A stretch of 64,000 nucleotides of DNA. Origin: Bedellia somnulentella (Eukaryota; Arthropoda; Insecta; Lepidoptera; Bedelliidae). The notes beneath the pieces were generated by a model. It searched no databases, was not told where the DNA came from, and worked only from the letters and a program-made list of their open reading frames with translations. Shown in pieces: positions 43,136 through 55,296 of the stretch (its first letter is position 1; the number at the start of each line of letters is the position of its first letter). The position numbers and the translations under genes were made by a program. The stretch lies in NCBI GenBank assembly GCA_963576735.1, contig OY755196.1, forward strand, positions 7,297,912 through 7,361,911. The letters run 5' to 3'.

Positions 43136-43679
43136 ATATTTAAGAGATAGGCAGAGAACATACATTTCTTGCGCTTATCCAAATCATTACATATAACTTG
43201 GAAGGAAATTATATAATATGGATTTGTAAAAGGTCCTAATCAGGACTTGAATTCAAGCAAAACTTTGGTACTATGAACACCAGCCACCACCACCATAATT
43301 ATTATTCACCTTCCAACTAGTTGAAACAAACCAAGTATCGCCTTATAGTCAAAAACGTGTGTAAATGTAGAATAGCGAGAATAAATTGAGTCTATGAACC
43401 TTTTTTATGACGTGATATGTCATGAATAAGGATTCACTGTCGCCTCGGGCTTAGGCCGAGTTGCGTTGAGAATTTGAATATTTCTGGATGATCTGGTTTT
43501 TATGATGTGCGTGCCATCGCGGCTTTTTTATATATGTCATAAACCTATTCTTTCCGTGATCTTTTAAAAACGTTAATGAGTGTGTTTGAGACATAAAATT
43601 GTTTATACTACAAACTTATGGTAAGTACCTACCTATAGTCGAGGAAATAAAATAGACGTAGCCAGAGCTTCAGAATTAA
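43136..43679. other. No gene recognised
   Basis: Mixed sequence; 43210-43330 has faint S2 resemblance. Confidence 0.3.
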
Positions 43680-44155
43680 AAGCTTTTGGAATTTGATTGA
43701 GGAAAGGATAAATTGTGAAACAGCATGATTAGTGAAAGATGTGGTGTGAAATTTTAAAAAAGATAGAAGGAAAGGAGAAATTGAGAAACAGCATGATTAG
43801 TGAAAGGTGTGGTGTGAAAGGTGAAATTTTAAAAAAGATAGAAAAAGGAATGTTAATATGGTTTGGGCATACTATGAGGGTGGATGATAGTAAATTGGTG
43901 AAAGAGATATGTAGAGTAAAGTAGGAGGTGATGTTAGTAGAGGATGACCACGGAGTCCACATTTTGACCAAATAGAGAGTGTGCTAAAAAGGCAGGCATC
44001 CGAAGCATGAAGAATTAAAAAGCATATATTATTATGAAAAGATTGATGAATGTAAACGAAGTAAAAGAGATTTGCCAGGATCGTACAGAGTGGCGATCGA
44101 TAGTCTCTACCTACTTCAATGAGAAATAATGGCGTCTATATATATGTATGTTATG
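43680..44155 (+). pseudogene. R-family LINE 3' end with an internal tandem duplication
   Basis: Broken frames give ISERCGVKGEILKKIEKG, WFGHTMRVDDSKLVKEI, a stop, then the RxxMKRLMNVN...CQDRTEWRS end and a decayed hairpin. About 70 bp (AGCATGATTAGTGAAAG...GAGAAATTGAGAAAC) occur twice in tandem at 43721-43845. It extends further 5' than other R copies. Confidence 0.75.
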
Positions 44156-44586
44156 TACCTCTATAGGCACACGGAGGCACATTAACGATTAAATCCTTAA
44201 CCTTTGACACGTCGAATGAAATTTCACTCTAAGTGAGCCAAAAGCGACAACGTTTAGTAAACTGAGTAGCAATAAGTTATCGTGTAAAATCAAGTGTTGC
44301 TGTGAACATCGTTTAATCTCTAGAGGAAAGACCAAAACTGTACTTTACCTCGCAAATTGGTGTAAAGGATCAGTATGATCGGGATTAAATTCAAACTCAG
44401 GATGAATCTGCCACTTTGTTGTTTGGTCAGTGTAATAACTGCACAGTAAACTAACTTATTAAGTTTAAATTTTCAATGTAAAACATGTTTTAAATAAAAA
44501 ACATGTTTATTTACCAAAAGCGATTAAATGAACATATAAAACCTGCTCCCTAAAATATACTTGTATAGTAATAATATGTTTGCTGA
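44156..44586. other. No gene; faint SINE trace
   Basis: 44365-44410 contains a degraded S2-like head. Otherwise nothing was recognised. Confidence 0.3.
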
Positions 44587-44770
44587 GCCGTGTAGTGCCA
44601 GCTTAAAATGTCACTGCCCATTTCTACCCACAGGTGTCGTAAGAGGCGTTAACTTATCATCTTGTCTCCTATAAACTTCCAAATGTGGCTGAAAAGTTTC
44701 TGGCTTTAAAGCTCTGGCTACCCTATTTTCGGATTTATGGCTGGATTTATGGATTATGTATATGTATATA
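44587..44770 (+). mobile_element. S1 element with internal deletion
   Basis: GCCGTGTAGTGCCAGC head, loss of the middle, CTACCCTATTTTCGG end. Confidence 0.75.
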
Positions 44771-44780
44771 TGTAATTGCT

Positions 44781-44888
44781 CGAAATTCGCCCAAAAACCA
44801 CTTAAGAAGCCCCATACCCTAAATCGCCTCTTACGACACCCGTGGGTAGAAAAGGGTACTGACACTCTAAGCCGGCACTACACGGCAA
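44781..44888 (-). mobile_element. S1 5' half, inverted to the previous copy
   Basis: CGCCCAAAAACCACTTAAG to GGCACTACACGGC; no 3' half. Confidence 0.78.
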
Positions 44889-45461
44889 CAGATATAAATC
44901 GATTTAAAAAATAGTTTAGTTGCAACAGTTAACCTACTGTGGTACATAAGTTTCCAACGAGCAGTTGCAAATTTCACAAGTTTCCTGCACGTTACGTCCG
45001 GACCTGTGGTTCTCAACCTGTTCGCATACAATGCAGAGTTATGCAACGTTTTAACTGTAATGCAGTCAGAAAGCTAGTCTATCACTTTATTTGTTAGACA
45101 AACAATTGAATAAGAGGCAAGATTTAAATGTTTATCTTTACATATATGGTTTTCTTAACACGGTCCCAGTTTAGTGCACTGTATATAGGACACGCTAGGC
45201 AAGCCCATCGAGTCCGTGTATTGTCAATCGAAATGAGCTAAAAGTTCACTATCAAGGTCACTGAAACGTCTAGACTAGGCAAAAACTTTTTTATGGGGAC
45301 TGTGAACGTGTTAAATAGAATAACTATTTGCAGATTTGTCACAAAAAGCTATGTGGATTGCCAGCTAAGTAAATAAATAGCGCGTAATAAAAAAAGAGTA
45401 TTTACCTTAGAACAATTGAATAAAGTACTTGGGTCTCAAGACAAAGATCAGTATCAGATGC
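44889..45461. other. No gene recognised
   Basis: Mixed sequence without repeats I can place. Confidence 0.4.
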
Positions 45462-45690
45462 ATAAATACACATACTTACGCCATCAGCTCCCATTGGAAC
45501 AGGCAGAGACTTCTCTAGATTCGTTTACATCCATCATATATTTCATAAATGCTACTATATTTTTTATACGTGCGACGCCCGCTTCTTTGAGCACACTCTC
45601 TATTTGGTCCAAATATCACCTCCGAGGTTGTCACCTCCTATTATTACAGTCCTCATATTTTTATCGAACTTATATTTCACTAGCAGACCC
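45462..45690 (-). mobile_element. R-family LINE 3' end
   Basis: ACTTACGCCATCAGCTCCC start and the reverse of the RT C-terminus up to the RGRPRR-like region, with deletions. Confidence 0.7.
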
Positions 45691-45956
45691 GACAGACTTC
45701 GTACTGTCAAATTTGCTTATGACAAGCTTAAGGCGTTTTTCCGGTACTCTTAGTTCAATCAGGCGTCAATATTTTGCTGGTCAAATTTTCCGGGAGGAAA
45801 AGTATCCTATGTTACAATTTGGGACATTATCTAGCATTCTGCCATATTTCATTCATACACATTATGTACTTGAGGAGCCTTTTTGCCTCAAACACACAAA
45901 CATCTAAACTTTCACATTTATAATATTAATAGGATGACTCAGAGGTTTTGAACTGA

Positions 45957-46296
45957 GTTGTTTTTTTTTTCCTCACATCCAATATATGTCCCCACCAAGG
46001 GGCTCGAGCCTACCCTATAAAGGGTAGGGCGATTTGGCCATAGTCCACCACGCTGGCCAATTGCGGGTTGGCAGACTAACGACTACCACCGTAATAGTAG
46101 CCGGGACCGACGGCTTTAAGTGCCCTCCGAAGCATGGAATCATCTTAATTTTTCGGATAATCAGGTGATTCAAGCCTGCAATATCCCTCCAAATTAATTT
46201 CTCTCAAATTTATTTTGTAAGATTACCACCCCTCGGGAATCGAACCTGAGACCTCCGTACTTGAAACCAAGCGCTTAACCGCTACACCACGGAGGC
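45957..46296 (-). mobile_element. S5 tRNA-derived SINE, apparently full length
   Basis: On the minus strand a tRNA-like head (46296-46222) has GTGGTGTAGCGGTTAAGC and a B box AGGTTCGATTCC, followed by a ~260-bp body (GCCAACCCGCAATTGG, GCGTGGTGGACTATGGCC) and an A-rich end at 45957-45970. The 3' acceptor strand does not pair with the 5' strand, so this is a SINE and not a tRNA gene. Confidence 0.78.
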
Positions 46297-46299
46297 AGT

Positions 46300-47969
46300 C
46301 AGAACTGTGGAGATTTGTTAATAGCGTTGGACTATCTATCTTACCTCTATATTGTATACTTTTGTCTGGAAAATTGTTTTTACTTCATAAATGAATTTTT
46401 TGATAGGAATAAGAATATTAATATAATGTAATTAATGATATTTGACATGTATTTCATATTTTTTTCTATTGTGCTGTTATTATGTGTTTGTTGATATGCA
46501 TGACATAGTATTTTATAATTGTTTCAATTTATAATTATTTTTTTATTGATATTAGTTTTTTTTTAAGAGTATCTTTTGACATCACAGTTTCTTTTTTATA
46601 ATACATTTTAATAAATTTGGATAAAATATATTTTTTTAAATAATGCTTATTTGTAGATATCATATAATTGTCAAAAATGATTTTAAATATAGTCCTATTT
46701 TCAATATTTAAAGTTGTATACCCGCAAGGGTCAAATGTGTATGGATACAATTGTACAATAGAAGATCTATGTAAACTGCACCCACATTTACGACTAAATA
46801 AATGGTTTTATTGGTTTTAATGGTTTTTAAATCTTCCTAAGAAAATAAAATAAATAAAAATAGAATATAATAAAATAAAAATAAAAAATAACTGAGTGAT
46901 CTCACAATATTTTGGCTAGAGCCGTTTTGTATTTTAATCTCTTGTATTAAAGTTTATTAATGTTTATAATTAGTCAAAAAGTCCGAACTGAATGCAAAAA
47001 TTCTTTTAAATCTGTTCAACTTTGACTTCTGACTTAATAAGAATTGATGGGGAATAAAAAACGCCATAGTTTTGTTCTCCAATTTTCTTATTTTAATTGA
47101 AAAACCTTAGGTTTGGTTGTCCACAAGAACAATCGTGATAATGCAGTTTTATGCTGACAATTACTCGGCCCAGACATTAATAGTAGAGTCATGATGAGTT
47201 GTAATTAACATCCAGCTTTTATTCACACTTAAAAATATTTTTTTTTATTTTAAATATTTTTACAAAACTCAAATAACACAGTATTATATTTTTAACGCAA
47301 TTTTATCTTAATTATATTATATATTTTTTTAAGTAGAGTATAGTGTGTTAACAGTATATAGGGGTTTTTAAAGTTTTGAAGTGTTTCCGATTCCTTAATA
47401 ATAGAATATACGAAAACTTGTACTTAGTCCCAACATTTTAAAATCTGTGGTTAAATTACCGAGTATTTAGCACACAAATAGCTGAACACGTCCTTTCTCC
47501 CTATCTCACTTCAACCCTTGTCATTTTAATGTGCAAGAGAGAGATGAACATATGTGTCTTTTTGTTTGACGTAACGATTTTCCAAAGATAGATAATTACA
47601 TTTTGCTTGTCAAAGGTGAGCTGAATATAATTTAGCTCTTTGTCAGTTTGAGAAGCAGTGACTTCGTTTGTACTGAAGCGCGGGCGGTGAAAGTGTTTTA
47701 CAGAATCGAATGCAATTATATCATAAAGTCTGTAGTGTGGGAAACTGCAGTGGTTATAATCGTTTGCGGTATTATTATTGAATTAGCTTTACCTGTACTT
47801 ATGGGTATAAACCCCTCAAAGCATAAAGAGTGCTTTGAAATTAACAATTACCAAGCTACTATTTTGATTACTAGCTTAAAATTAATAATCTTTAATCGTT
47901 TTAATAGGCCATATAAGAATATGAAATTAGTACACTTTCTGAGTTGTTTAGTGTATAAGTGACTTACTA
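46300..47969. other. AT-rich stretch, no recognised gene
   Basis: A plus frame at 47648-47962 (104 codons, one hydrophobic stretch) is unrecognised and has no supporting signal. 46840-46890 is an AAATA-rich low-complexity run. Confidence 0.35.
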
Positions 47970-48148
47970 AAACTAAAAAGTATTGGAGCTTTTAATGTGA
48001 TATTTGAGTGTTGCGTTGCGAGACCCATCACCAACCCAAACAACTTTTACAATCCTTTCCCCGCTAAACTTTTAAAGTGGCTGTATAACTTCTCATTCTG
48101 GAGCTCTGGCTACCCTTTCTTGGGATTTACAGCCGTGACTATAAGTAA
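47970..48148 (+). mobile_element. S1 element, 5' part missing
   Basis: TATTGGAGCTTTTAATG, GAGACCCATCACC, CTACCCTTTCTTGGG, GCCGTGAC. Confidence 0.7.
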
Positions 48149-48234
48149 TGAAGACTTTCTGAGCTCTCATATAGACACAACCGATTTTTGACAAATAACA
48201 CATATATTTTTATAATCGGTGTTTTCTTCATTTC

Positions 48235-48479
48235 ATACATACATATACTCACGGCTATTAATCCCTTAACGGGGTATCCAGATCTTTGGAATGAGAAATT
48301 CCTCAGCCACATTTGGAAGTTGATTGGGGAAATGATGGGAACAATAAATGTTTTTGGTGACGGGTCTCCAACCACATCGCCAAAAATCACTTGAAAAGCC
48401 TTTATACCCTTAGTCGCCTCTTACTATCACCCACGGGTAAAAATGGGGTAGTGTTATTCTAAGCCGAAACTACACGGCA
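48235..48479 (-). mobile_element. S1 element
   Basis: Complete reverse copy, GACGGGTCTCC subfamily, hairpin CCCTTAACGGGG, head ACTACACGGC. Confidence 0.87.
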
Positions 48480-48614
48480 AAATTAATTTCATGCTTTCGA
48501 AACTTTCTTAGAGTTGCTTTTACAAACCTTGATGTGAAATAATTTGTATTGAGTTTTTAATTATCGCTTTTTGAGGATTTCATAATCAGCAGAAAACCCT
48601 TATAGTTTCGTTAT

Positions 48615-48885
48615 AGCCGACTGCAACCACGAAAGATCAGTGGCTAGAACACCACTAATTGTGCAGACGACGCGGGTTCAAATTCCGGGTCGGTACTACA
48701 TCAATTTGTCTTTCCTGATAACATTTGTATGGTTAATTTATCATGGTATTAACGGTGAGGGAAAACATCGTGAAAAAACCCACACTAAGTACAACTTACA
48801 GTGTATTCGTGAAAAACGGCGATAGGCTTGCCCCCTATTACGTGAGTACACTGTCCAAGCAGAACGTGGGTACTCTGACCTTTTC
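48615..48885 (+). mobile_element. S2 SINE, 5' two-thirds
   Basis: Good tRNA-like head (AGTGGCTAGAACACC, CGGGTTCAAATTCCGGGTC) and body through GTGGGTACTCTGACC. The 3' end is missing. Confidence 0.8.
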
Positions 48886-49424
48886 ATAAATGACCTTTAA
48901 ATTTTCTGTGTGTTCTACAAATGTGCTTTCGAAATATTTCTTTCTAAACAAACTAAAATGATATAACTATTCCAAATATTCCAACTACTAAGAAATTCTT
49001 CACAACTAATCCTTAACTAATCTTACAAATAAATACCCTTAAATAAACGATGTAGTAAATACGGCTCCCAAGTTAACAATTCATTAATTAGCGGTATCTT
49101 GATATAAAACAAAGTCTTTGATACAAAAACCTTTTGGCTTTTGTTATTTGAACGAGAAATACTTTCAAACTCAGACTACTGTTGAAAATAAAGTCTGATA
49201 AAGCAAGCTAAATCCATGCCTTGGGCGTTAGATTGGGTGTTGATCTGTAGACCCACCAAATTATTTGAAGTAGGAATCAAGGAATCTATTACAAAACAAC
49301 TTACGCCTTTTCATCACTGAAATAAATATGACACGCACACACACTCATTTACGCACTCCGTTGTACTTTGGTTTTGGTCTCGCTGGCATTTTATTAGTGC
49401 CAATCTATATAAGTAAGTATAGCA
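48886..49424. other. No gene recognised
   Basis: AT-rich; a short CACACACACAC-like run near 49335. Confidence 0.4.
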
Positions 49425-49695
49425 TAATATATACATACATACATACATACATATACTCACGCCATTAATTCCCATTGGGGTAGGCAGAGACTATCGATCG
49501 CCACTTCGTGCGATCCTGACAAACCTCTCTAGCTTCGTTTACATACATCAATCTTTCCATACATGCCATCCATTTTATTCTTCATACTTCGGACGCCAGC
49601 CTTTTTGAGCACACTCTCAATTTGGTCCAGGTGTGTTCTCCGTGGTCGTCCTCTACTAACATTACCATCCACACTAGCTCTATAGATCCATAATA
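49425..49695 (-). mobile_element. R-family LINE 3' end, long copy
   Basis: Long (CATA)n tail, ACTCACGCCATTAATTCCC, hairpin CCCATTGGGG and the reverse of ~75 codons of the RT C-terminus, ending at a GxxSxYR-like segment. Confidence 0.78.
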
Positions 49696-49799
49696 TATAT
49701 ACGCTGAAATAACACCACGATAAAGTTTTAATAGAGTGCTCGATTTATGAAAGTATATTAAATATATGCCGAATCATTTTTGAGGTGGTTGGTGGTGGA

Positions 49800-49943
49800 T
49801 TTATAAGGATGGTCTAATTGTGCCTTTTTGATTGCACTATTTAAGCTTAGAGACACTTTTGGGTGTTTTTACAAACGTTACATGGCGCTTGGTGTATGTT
49901 GGTTCGGTAAACTTTACATAACGTCGATTTTTAGAGTAAATAT
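49800..49943. repeat. Left copy of a segmental direct repeat
   Basis: GATGGTCTAATTGTGCC...GGCGCTTGGTGTATGTTGG...GTCGATTTTTAG recurs at 51313-51450 with moderate divergence. Confidence 0.85.
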
Positions 49944-50678
49944 GTCGCAGGCAGACTGTATAATTCTCCGTTTTACATTACGGCTAGCCGTTTTCTAAAA
50001 TAGCGCCGTTTTGTAATGCGGTGGTTCAAGCATTAGCCGGATTGTTATTGCGATACATACTTCAATAAGGCGGCCCACGTTTGGCCGCATCTTATTTATA
50101 CTAGGGTGCGCTTTCTTACCTAACTTTTTAACTCCCATCATCGGAAGTCTGAAAATATTTCACATACCATTCAAAATCATAATGTTTAGTCTTAATAAAA
50201 AAAATAAGTTCTCTTTGGGTGGGACGGGGGTCGAAAGCCCCCTGCAGGGGATGAAAAGCTAAGTTAGGTTAAGTTAGGTATAAAACGAGCGAGCAAAACG
50301 TAGCGGAGCGAGCACCTTTAATGCATTATCTGTATTTTAAATCTGTATTGAAATTATTTCTCAAAGTCACTGTTCAATCACAAATTCACTCAAAACTTCA
50401 CAATTTAACAACCCACTCGCCATTGTTGTTGGTATGTCAGGTAGCGCTACGAGTGTGAACGGAACTAAAAACTTTCAAAGTGGCGGATCATCTCTCGCTT
50501 TTATACATTATGGCTAGCCATATTGAATGACATTATGGCGCCGAATGCAAACCGGCGGTTTTATATCAAGCCGCATTCAATCCGGCTAATGCTTGAACCG
50601 CCGCATTACAAAACGGCGCTGTTTTAGAAAACGGCTAGCCGTAATGTAAAACGGCCGATTATATAATCCGCCTGCGAC
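49944..50678. mobile_element. 735-bp TIR transposon, non-autonomous
   Basis: ~100-bp inverted ends start GTCGCAGGC (TTTTACATTACGGCTAGCCG inside) and match well. The centre carries AGTTAGGTTAAGTTAGG and AACGTAGCGGAGCGAGC but no gene. The matching empty site is at 51440-51450 (TTTTTAGTATATATTC), so the ends are well fixed and AT/ATAT is the likely duplicated target. Confidence 0.82.
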
Positions 50679-50696
50679 ATATATATTCAGTAGTTT

Positions 50697-50815
50697 GCTG
50701 TGTAGTGTCGGTTTAGAATAGCACTGCCATATTTCTTTCCGTGGGTGTACGTAAGTGGCGACAAAGGGATTGGTGTTTTTTAGCCTTTTTACCTAAAAAC
50801 CCTATTATCACGGGT
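50697..50815 (+). mobile_element. S1 5' half
   Basis: GCTGTGTAGTGTCGG to GGGATTGGTGTTTTTTAG. Then CCTAAAAACCC and its inverse GGGTTTTTAGG form a hairpin at about 50792-50823. Confidence 0.65.
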
Positions 50816-50849
50816 TTTTAGGTTGGATTTTCAGTAGCTTGCTGTGTTA

Positions 50850-50972
50850 CGAGAGAGATTTGTCAGGATCGTACAAAGTAGCTATCTATAGTCCCTGTCT
50901 ACCCCAATAGGACCAACTACCCAAGCTTTTTCTGAGCTAGAAATATCTCAGCCACATTTGGAAGTTGAGAGG
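50850..50972. repeat. R plus reversed S1 fragment, left copy of the duplicated segment
   Basis: GATTTGTCAGGATCGTAC to GGAAGTTGAGAGGG is almost identical to 51603-51722. Confidence 0.88.
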
Positions 50973-51204
50973 GCTTGTCGGCTTAGAATTTTGTGGGTTA
51001 TCGTAAGAAGCGACTAAGGGTATAGGAACTTTCCAAGTTATTTTCGAGCGATGCGGTGTGAGACCCATCACCAAAAGCCATTATTTTACCATCGTTTCCC
51101 CAGTCAACTTCCAAAAGTCGCTGAGGAATTTCTTATTCCAAAGCTCTGGCTACCCCTTCTGGGGATATACATCGTGAATATATGTATGTATGTATGTATA
51201 AAAA
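50973..51204 (+). mobile_element. S1 element placed exactly between two segment copies
   Basis: Starts CTTGTCGGCTTAG immediately after the left repeat and ends CATCGTGAATATATG plus (TATG)n. Confidence 0.82.
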
Positions 51205-51302
51205 CTGAATCGAATAAAACGTGATTCTTGTAGGATCAAGCTTACGTGTAATTACGAACGCACGTTTTAATAGCCGTATGTTAACGAGGTTGTTTTATCA
51301 AC

Positions 51303-51722
51303 GTGTTTTATTGCGATGGTCTAATTGTGCCTTTTTGATTGGACTATTCAAGCTGGTAGACAAATTTGGGTGCTTTTGTAAGCGTTTTATGGCGCTTGGT
51401 GTATGTTGGTTTGGTTGACTTTACACTTTGTCGATTTTTAGTATATATTCTACGTTGTTGTGAGGATGAATAAATTTAAATTGGTAAAAGAGATTTATAG
51501 CGCCATTGAGGAAGATAATATGAGCAGGACGCAGGACGACCACGGAGAACACACCTGAACCAAATAAAGAGTGAGCTCAGAAACGATGGCGTTTGAAGGA
51601 TCGAGAGGGATTTGTTAGGATCGTACAAAGTAGCTATCTATAGTCCCTGTCTACCCCAATAGGACCAACTACCCAAGCTTTTTCTGAGCTAGAAATATCT
51701 CAGCCACATTTGGAAGTTGAGA
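51303..51722. repeat. Right copy of the duplicated segment
   Basis: It contains the GATGGTCTAATTG block, an R 3' fragment (51460-51670) and the start of a reversed S1. It lacks the 735-bp transposon and the S1 half found in the left copy. Confidence 0.82.
51460..51670 (+). mobile_element. R-family LINE 3' end
   Basis: GATGAATAAATTTAAATTGG, RGRPRRT-like and DRTK-like coding traces, CTACCCCAATAGGACC hairpin. The CGTGAG end is lost. Confidence 0.7.
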
Positions 51723-51874
51723 GGGGAGAAGATGGTAGATGGTAGTATCGTTGGTGATAGGTCTACAACCGCATCACCCAGAAACCACTTTAAAAAGCTT
51801 CATACCCTTACTCGCCTTTAACGCCTTCCGTGGGTACAGCGGGCTAGTGACATTCTAAGCCGGCACTACACGGT
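51676..51874 (-). mobile_element. S1 element without tail
   Basis: CTCAGCCACATTTGGAAG to GCCGGCACTACACGG. Confidence 0.8.
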
Positions 51875-52129
51875 CATTTAACTTTATATCGTGACAAAGT
51901 ATAACGAGACATTTTGTTCGATTAATTACAGCGTTAAGTGAGCCATTTCAGCTCAATGGTAGCAATTTAACTTGTTGGATTGTTGTATTTAACTCATTAG
52001 GGCTTACGAAACATGGACGCATTAATTACATTCTTACCAGCTCTGACTATAATATACCATTTTATGATCATTATTTAGAGGGCCTCAGAATTGATTAATA
52101 TCAAATAGAGATAGTAATCTCAGACTCAA

Positions 52130-52352
52130 AGTCGAACGTTTACGCCTTATATCCCCGAAGGGGCTGGAAGACGTACTAATATTTCGGACATTGTCACCTG
52201 GTATTAAGAGTACCTACTTTTTTTTGACAGTGTACTCACATGATAGGGTACTGTACTAATACATCGTCATATGGCTAAGTATAACTCAGCCATATGGGTT
52301 CACCAGCCTCACGATGTTTTCCCACACCGTTAATAACCATGATATATCCATG
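52130..52352 (-). mobile_element. S2 SINE, 3' two-thirds
   Basis: ACGTTTACGCC, CCCCGAAGGGG hairpin, body to ACCGTTAATAACCATGATA. The tRNA-like head is missing. Confidence 0.75.
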
Positions 52353-52530
52353 AGCTATCGCGGCTGCTCTGGCTATAATACTCACCTATTAATTAATTAT
52401 TTAGATCTCAGAATTGGTTAATAACAAAGTATTTGACAAAGTAATCGTTAGTCTATCAGATAATATGAAATTGTTATGATATAAAATTACGACCTAAAAA
52501 TTACGACATACTTTGACTACTATTGGAATT

Positions 52531-52782
52531 GCCGTGTAGTGTCGGCTTAGTATAACACTACCCCGTTTCTACCGATGGGTGTACGTAAGAGGCGACTAAC
52601 GGTATTGGGGCTTTTAAGGGATTTTTGGGCGATGCGGTTGGAGACCCATCACCAACAACCTTTACTTTTACCATCTTTACCCAACTCACATTTCCAAAAG
52701 TGGCTGAGGAATTTCTAATTCCTTAGCTCTGGCTACCCCTTCTGGGGATTTATAGCCGTGAGTATATGTTATGTTATGTTAT
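52531..52782 (+). mobile_element. S1 element with (TTATG)n tail
   Basis: A well-preserved copy of the TATTGGGGC subfamily. The tail is TTATG repeats, the type otherwise seen on S2. Confidence 0.88.
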
Positions 52783-52784
52783 TG

Positions 52785-52915
52785 AAAGTTGAGTTGGAAC
52801 AAGACACCAGCCGCAGTGCCTAATAATCACTCAAGATGCCATATACGCTTAGTCAAATCATACAACACCCAGGTGAAGAAATAGGTTGGTGCTATTCTGA
52901 ACCCATATCACACTT
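52785..52915 (-). mobile_element. S1, degraded
   Basis: GAAAGTTGAGTTGG, CACCCAGGTGAAGAAATAGG, TGGTGCTATTCTGAACCC. Confidence 0.5.
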
Positions 52916-52989
52916 ATAATTGAATTTAGAACTTAGTAAACTTATGTTTTAAAGTAAAACGATGATAGAATAATTATATATATATATAA

Positions 52990-53235
52990 CTGTGTAGTGT
53001 CGGCTTCGAATAGCATTACCCCATTTCTTCCGGTGGGTGAACATAATAGGCGACTAACGGTATTGGGGCTTTTAAGGGATTTTTGGGCGATGCGGTTGGA
53101 GACCCATCACCAACAACCTTTATTTCACCATCTTTTCCCCATGCAACTTCCAAAAGTGGCTGAGGAATTTCTAATTCCCTAGCTCTGGCCACCCCTTCAA
53201 GGGATTTATAGCCGTGAGTATATGTATGTATGTTC
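52990..53235 (+). mobile_element. S1 element
   Basis: Complete, very close to the copies at 2095 and 52531. CCCCTTCAAGGG hairpin. Confidence 0.88.
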
Positions 53236-53440
53236 TAATTTCCAAACGTTACTGGGGAACCTCAAATTTTAAAACTCGGGCTAACACTTCTTGTAATTTT
53301 TAAAATTTCTAGATACAGTAGTTTCGGCTGAGCGATGATTCTTAGCCAGTCAGTCAGTTTTGCTTTTTGTATACAAAGACTTAATTCATTAATCAAATTC
53401 AAAATAGAGTATTATTATTAATCATTAATATTATTATTAG

Positions 53441-53695
53441 TGCCGTGTAGTGCCGGCTTAGAATGTCGCTACCCCTTTCTACCCACAGGTGTCGTAAGAT
53501 GCGACTAAGGGTATTGGGGCTTTTTATTGGATTTTTGGGCGATGCGGTTGGAGACCCATCACCAAAACCCTTTATTTTAGTATCATTTCCCCACTAAACT
53601 TTCTAAAAGTGGCTGAGGAATTTAACTCCTTAGCTCTGGCTACCCCTTCAAGGGATTTATAGCCGTGAGTATATGTACGTATGTATGTATGTATT
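53441..53695 (+). mobile_element. S1 element, possible 12-bp TSD
   Basis: Complete. ATTAATATTATT occurs at about 53424-53435 and again right after the tail near 53695, with a few bases between the left repeat and the S1 head. Confidence 0.85.
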
Positions 53696-54011
53696 AATAT
53701 TATTTGTATGAAGTAAGGAAGTCTTACTGAAATTATAATTCTCGATCACTGAACGCCCTCAAGGTCGTATAAACGCATGAATACATAACTACTAAACACA
53801 CCAAGCTTTACTACAATGAATATTCATAAGATACATTCATCAAACATACTCATTAACAAGGTTAATTAATTATAAATTCATTGTTTCACCTTTGTATTGT
53901 ACTATAATTGTACGATCATGCGGTGTAATGAAATTAGCGGTTAGCGGTCTTTGGTGGGCACAAAATTACGAATCTATCAGAAAATTGTATCCTTTGCATA
54001 TTTTTCTACTT

Positions 54012-54165
54012 CATACATATACTCACGCCGTAATTACCCATTGGTGTAGGCCGACACTATCGATCGCCATTTTGTACGATCCTGGCAAACTCGAGCTTCG
54101 TCTACATTCAACAATCTTTTCTTTCATGCTCTTTTATTCTTCAAACTTTGGACGCGCACCTTTTA
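54012..54165 (-). mobile_element. R-family LINE 3' end
   Basis: ACTCACGCCGTAATTACCC and reversed RT C-terminal codons down to the KAGV region. Confidence 0.7.
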
Positions 54166-54865
54166 CATACATACAAGCCTGTAATGTGTGGTGGGCACAT
54201 GTATATATTTATGAAATATAAAATGAAAATAAATACAAATAAATATTTTACAGAAATAATTGCTTTGTTTTAGTTTTATAATGAAATCTAAATTAAAATA
54301 TCTAAGGAAGCTAAGAAACGTGTCAGTTTGTACTTAATCTTGTTATGACAAACCTTTGTGCGCAATGAAAGGCTTTTCGGGTGGCCGGATATGGTAGAAC
54401 ATCACTGAAATGTAGCCTATATGAATATATTAAGTATGTGTGCTGCATATTTCCGGTTAGAATAATTTAGAGGATGTAAATTTACTCTTTAGAATAAGTT
54501 AGAACTTTGGAGTTTATGCAAAAAGATTTATTAAATTTAAACTATGAATTCTCGCATTTAAAATTCTATTTTATAGCATAATAGCTGAGCCGGCAAGCGT
54601 TGTTTTGCCATATACATTATTTCCAGAGCATTTCTGGTCGATAAAATAAAAATAAAATGTTAGTGGTGCACAACCCATTTCACTTAGGAGTATAAGAAAT
54701 AGGTATAAACCTATTTTCAGACCTACCAAATGTTTATGCAAAATTTTATATAAATTGATTCAGCCCTTTTAAGAGGACTTTGTATTTACGATTATGTAGT
54801 TTTCCTCACAACAGTTTCCTTTACCTATAGAAATAAACTACACATTTCATATTAAGCATTTTCTA
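54166..54865. other. No gene recognised
   Basis: AT-rich sequence without identifiable elements. Confidence 0.4.
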
Positions 54866-55085
54866 GCTGTGAAGTGTTGGCTTAGAATAGCACTACCCCA
54901 TTTCTTCCCGTGGGTGTAAAAGGCAACTAAGGGTACTGGGGCTTTTGAAGTGATTTTTGGGCGATGTGGTAGGAGATCCATCATCAAAACATTTACTTTA
55001 CAATCTTTTCCCCACTCAACTTCTAAAAGTGGCTGAGGAATTTATAAGTACCCCGTTTTGGGATTTTTAGCCTTGAGCATTGCTG
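54866..55085 (+). mobile_element. S1 element
   Basis: GCTGTGAAGTGTTGGC head. The 3' end is shortened (CCCCGTTTTGGGATTTTTAGCC). Confidence 0.75.
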
Positions 55086-55296
55086 TGAGTATGTTCTTAG
55101 TTTTTCTTCCATTTTACGTACTTTTTCCCATAATGCATCTCAAAGTTTACTGACACAAGGAAATATTTACTAAGGGCGGGGCCACACTAAGCGTTTGCCA
55201 CGAGGCGACAGTGTGTTGACTTTTCTAATTTTCCTAACATTTGTTAGGTTTCTCCACATGTGGAATTGGCGTCTTTATATTTGAACGATCTATAAT

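Noticed and set aside
46222..46296. Possible tRNA gene (minus strand)
   Set aside because: The acceptor strands do not pair and a long SINE body follows; S5 SINE head instead.
47648..47962. 104-codon frame
   Set aside because: One hydrophobic segment only, no recognisable family, AT-driven codons. Kept only as a remark for the surrounding stretch.
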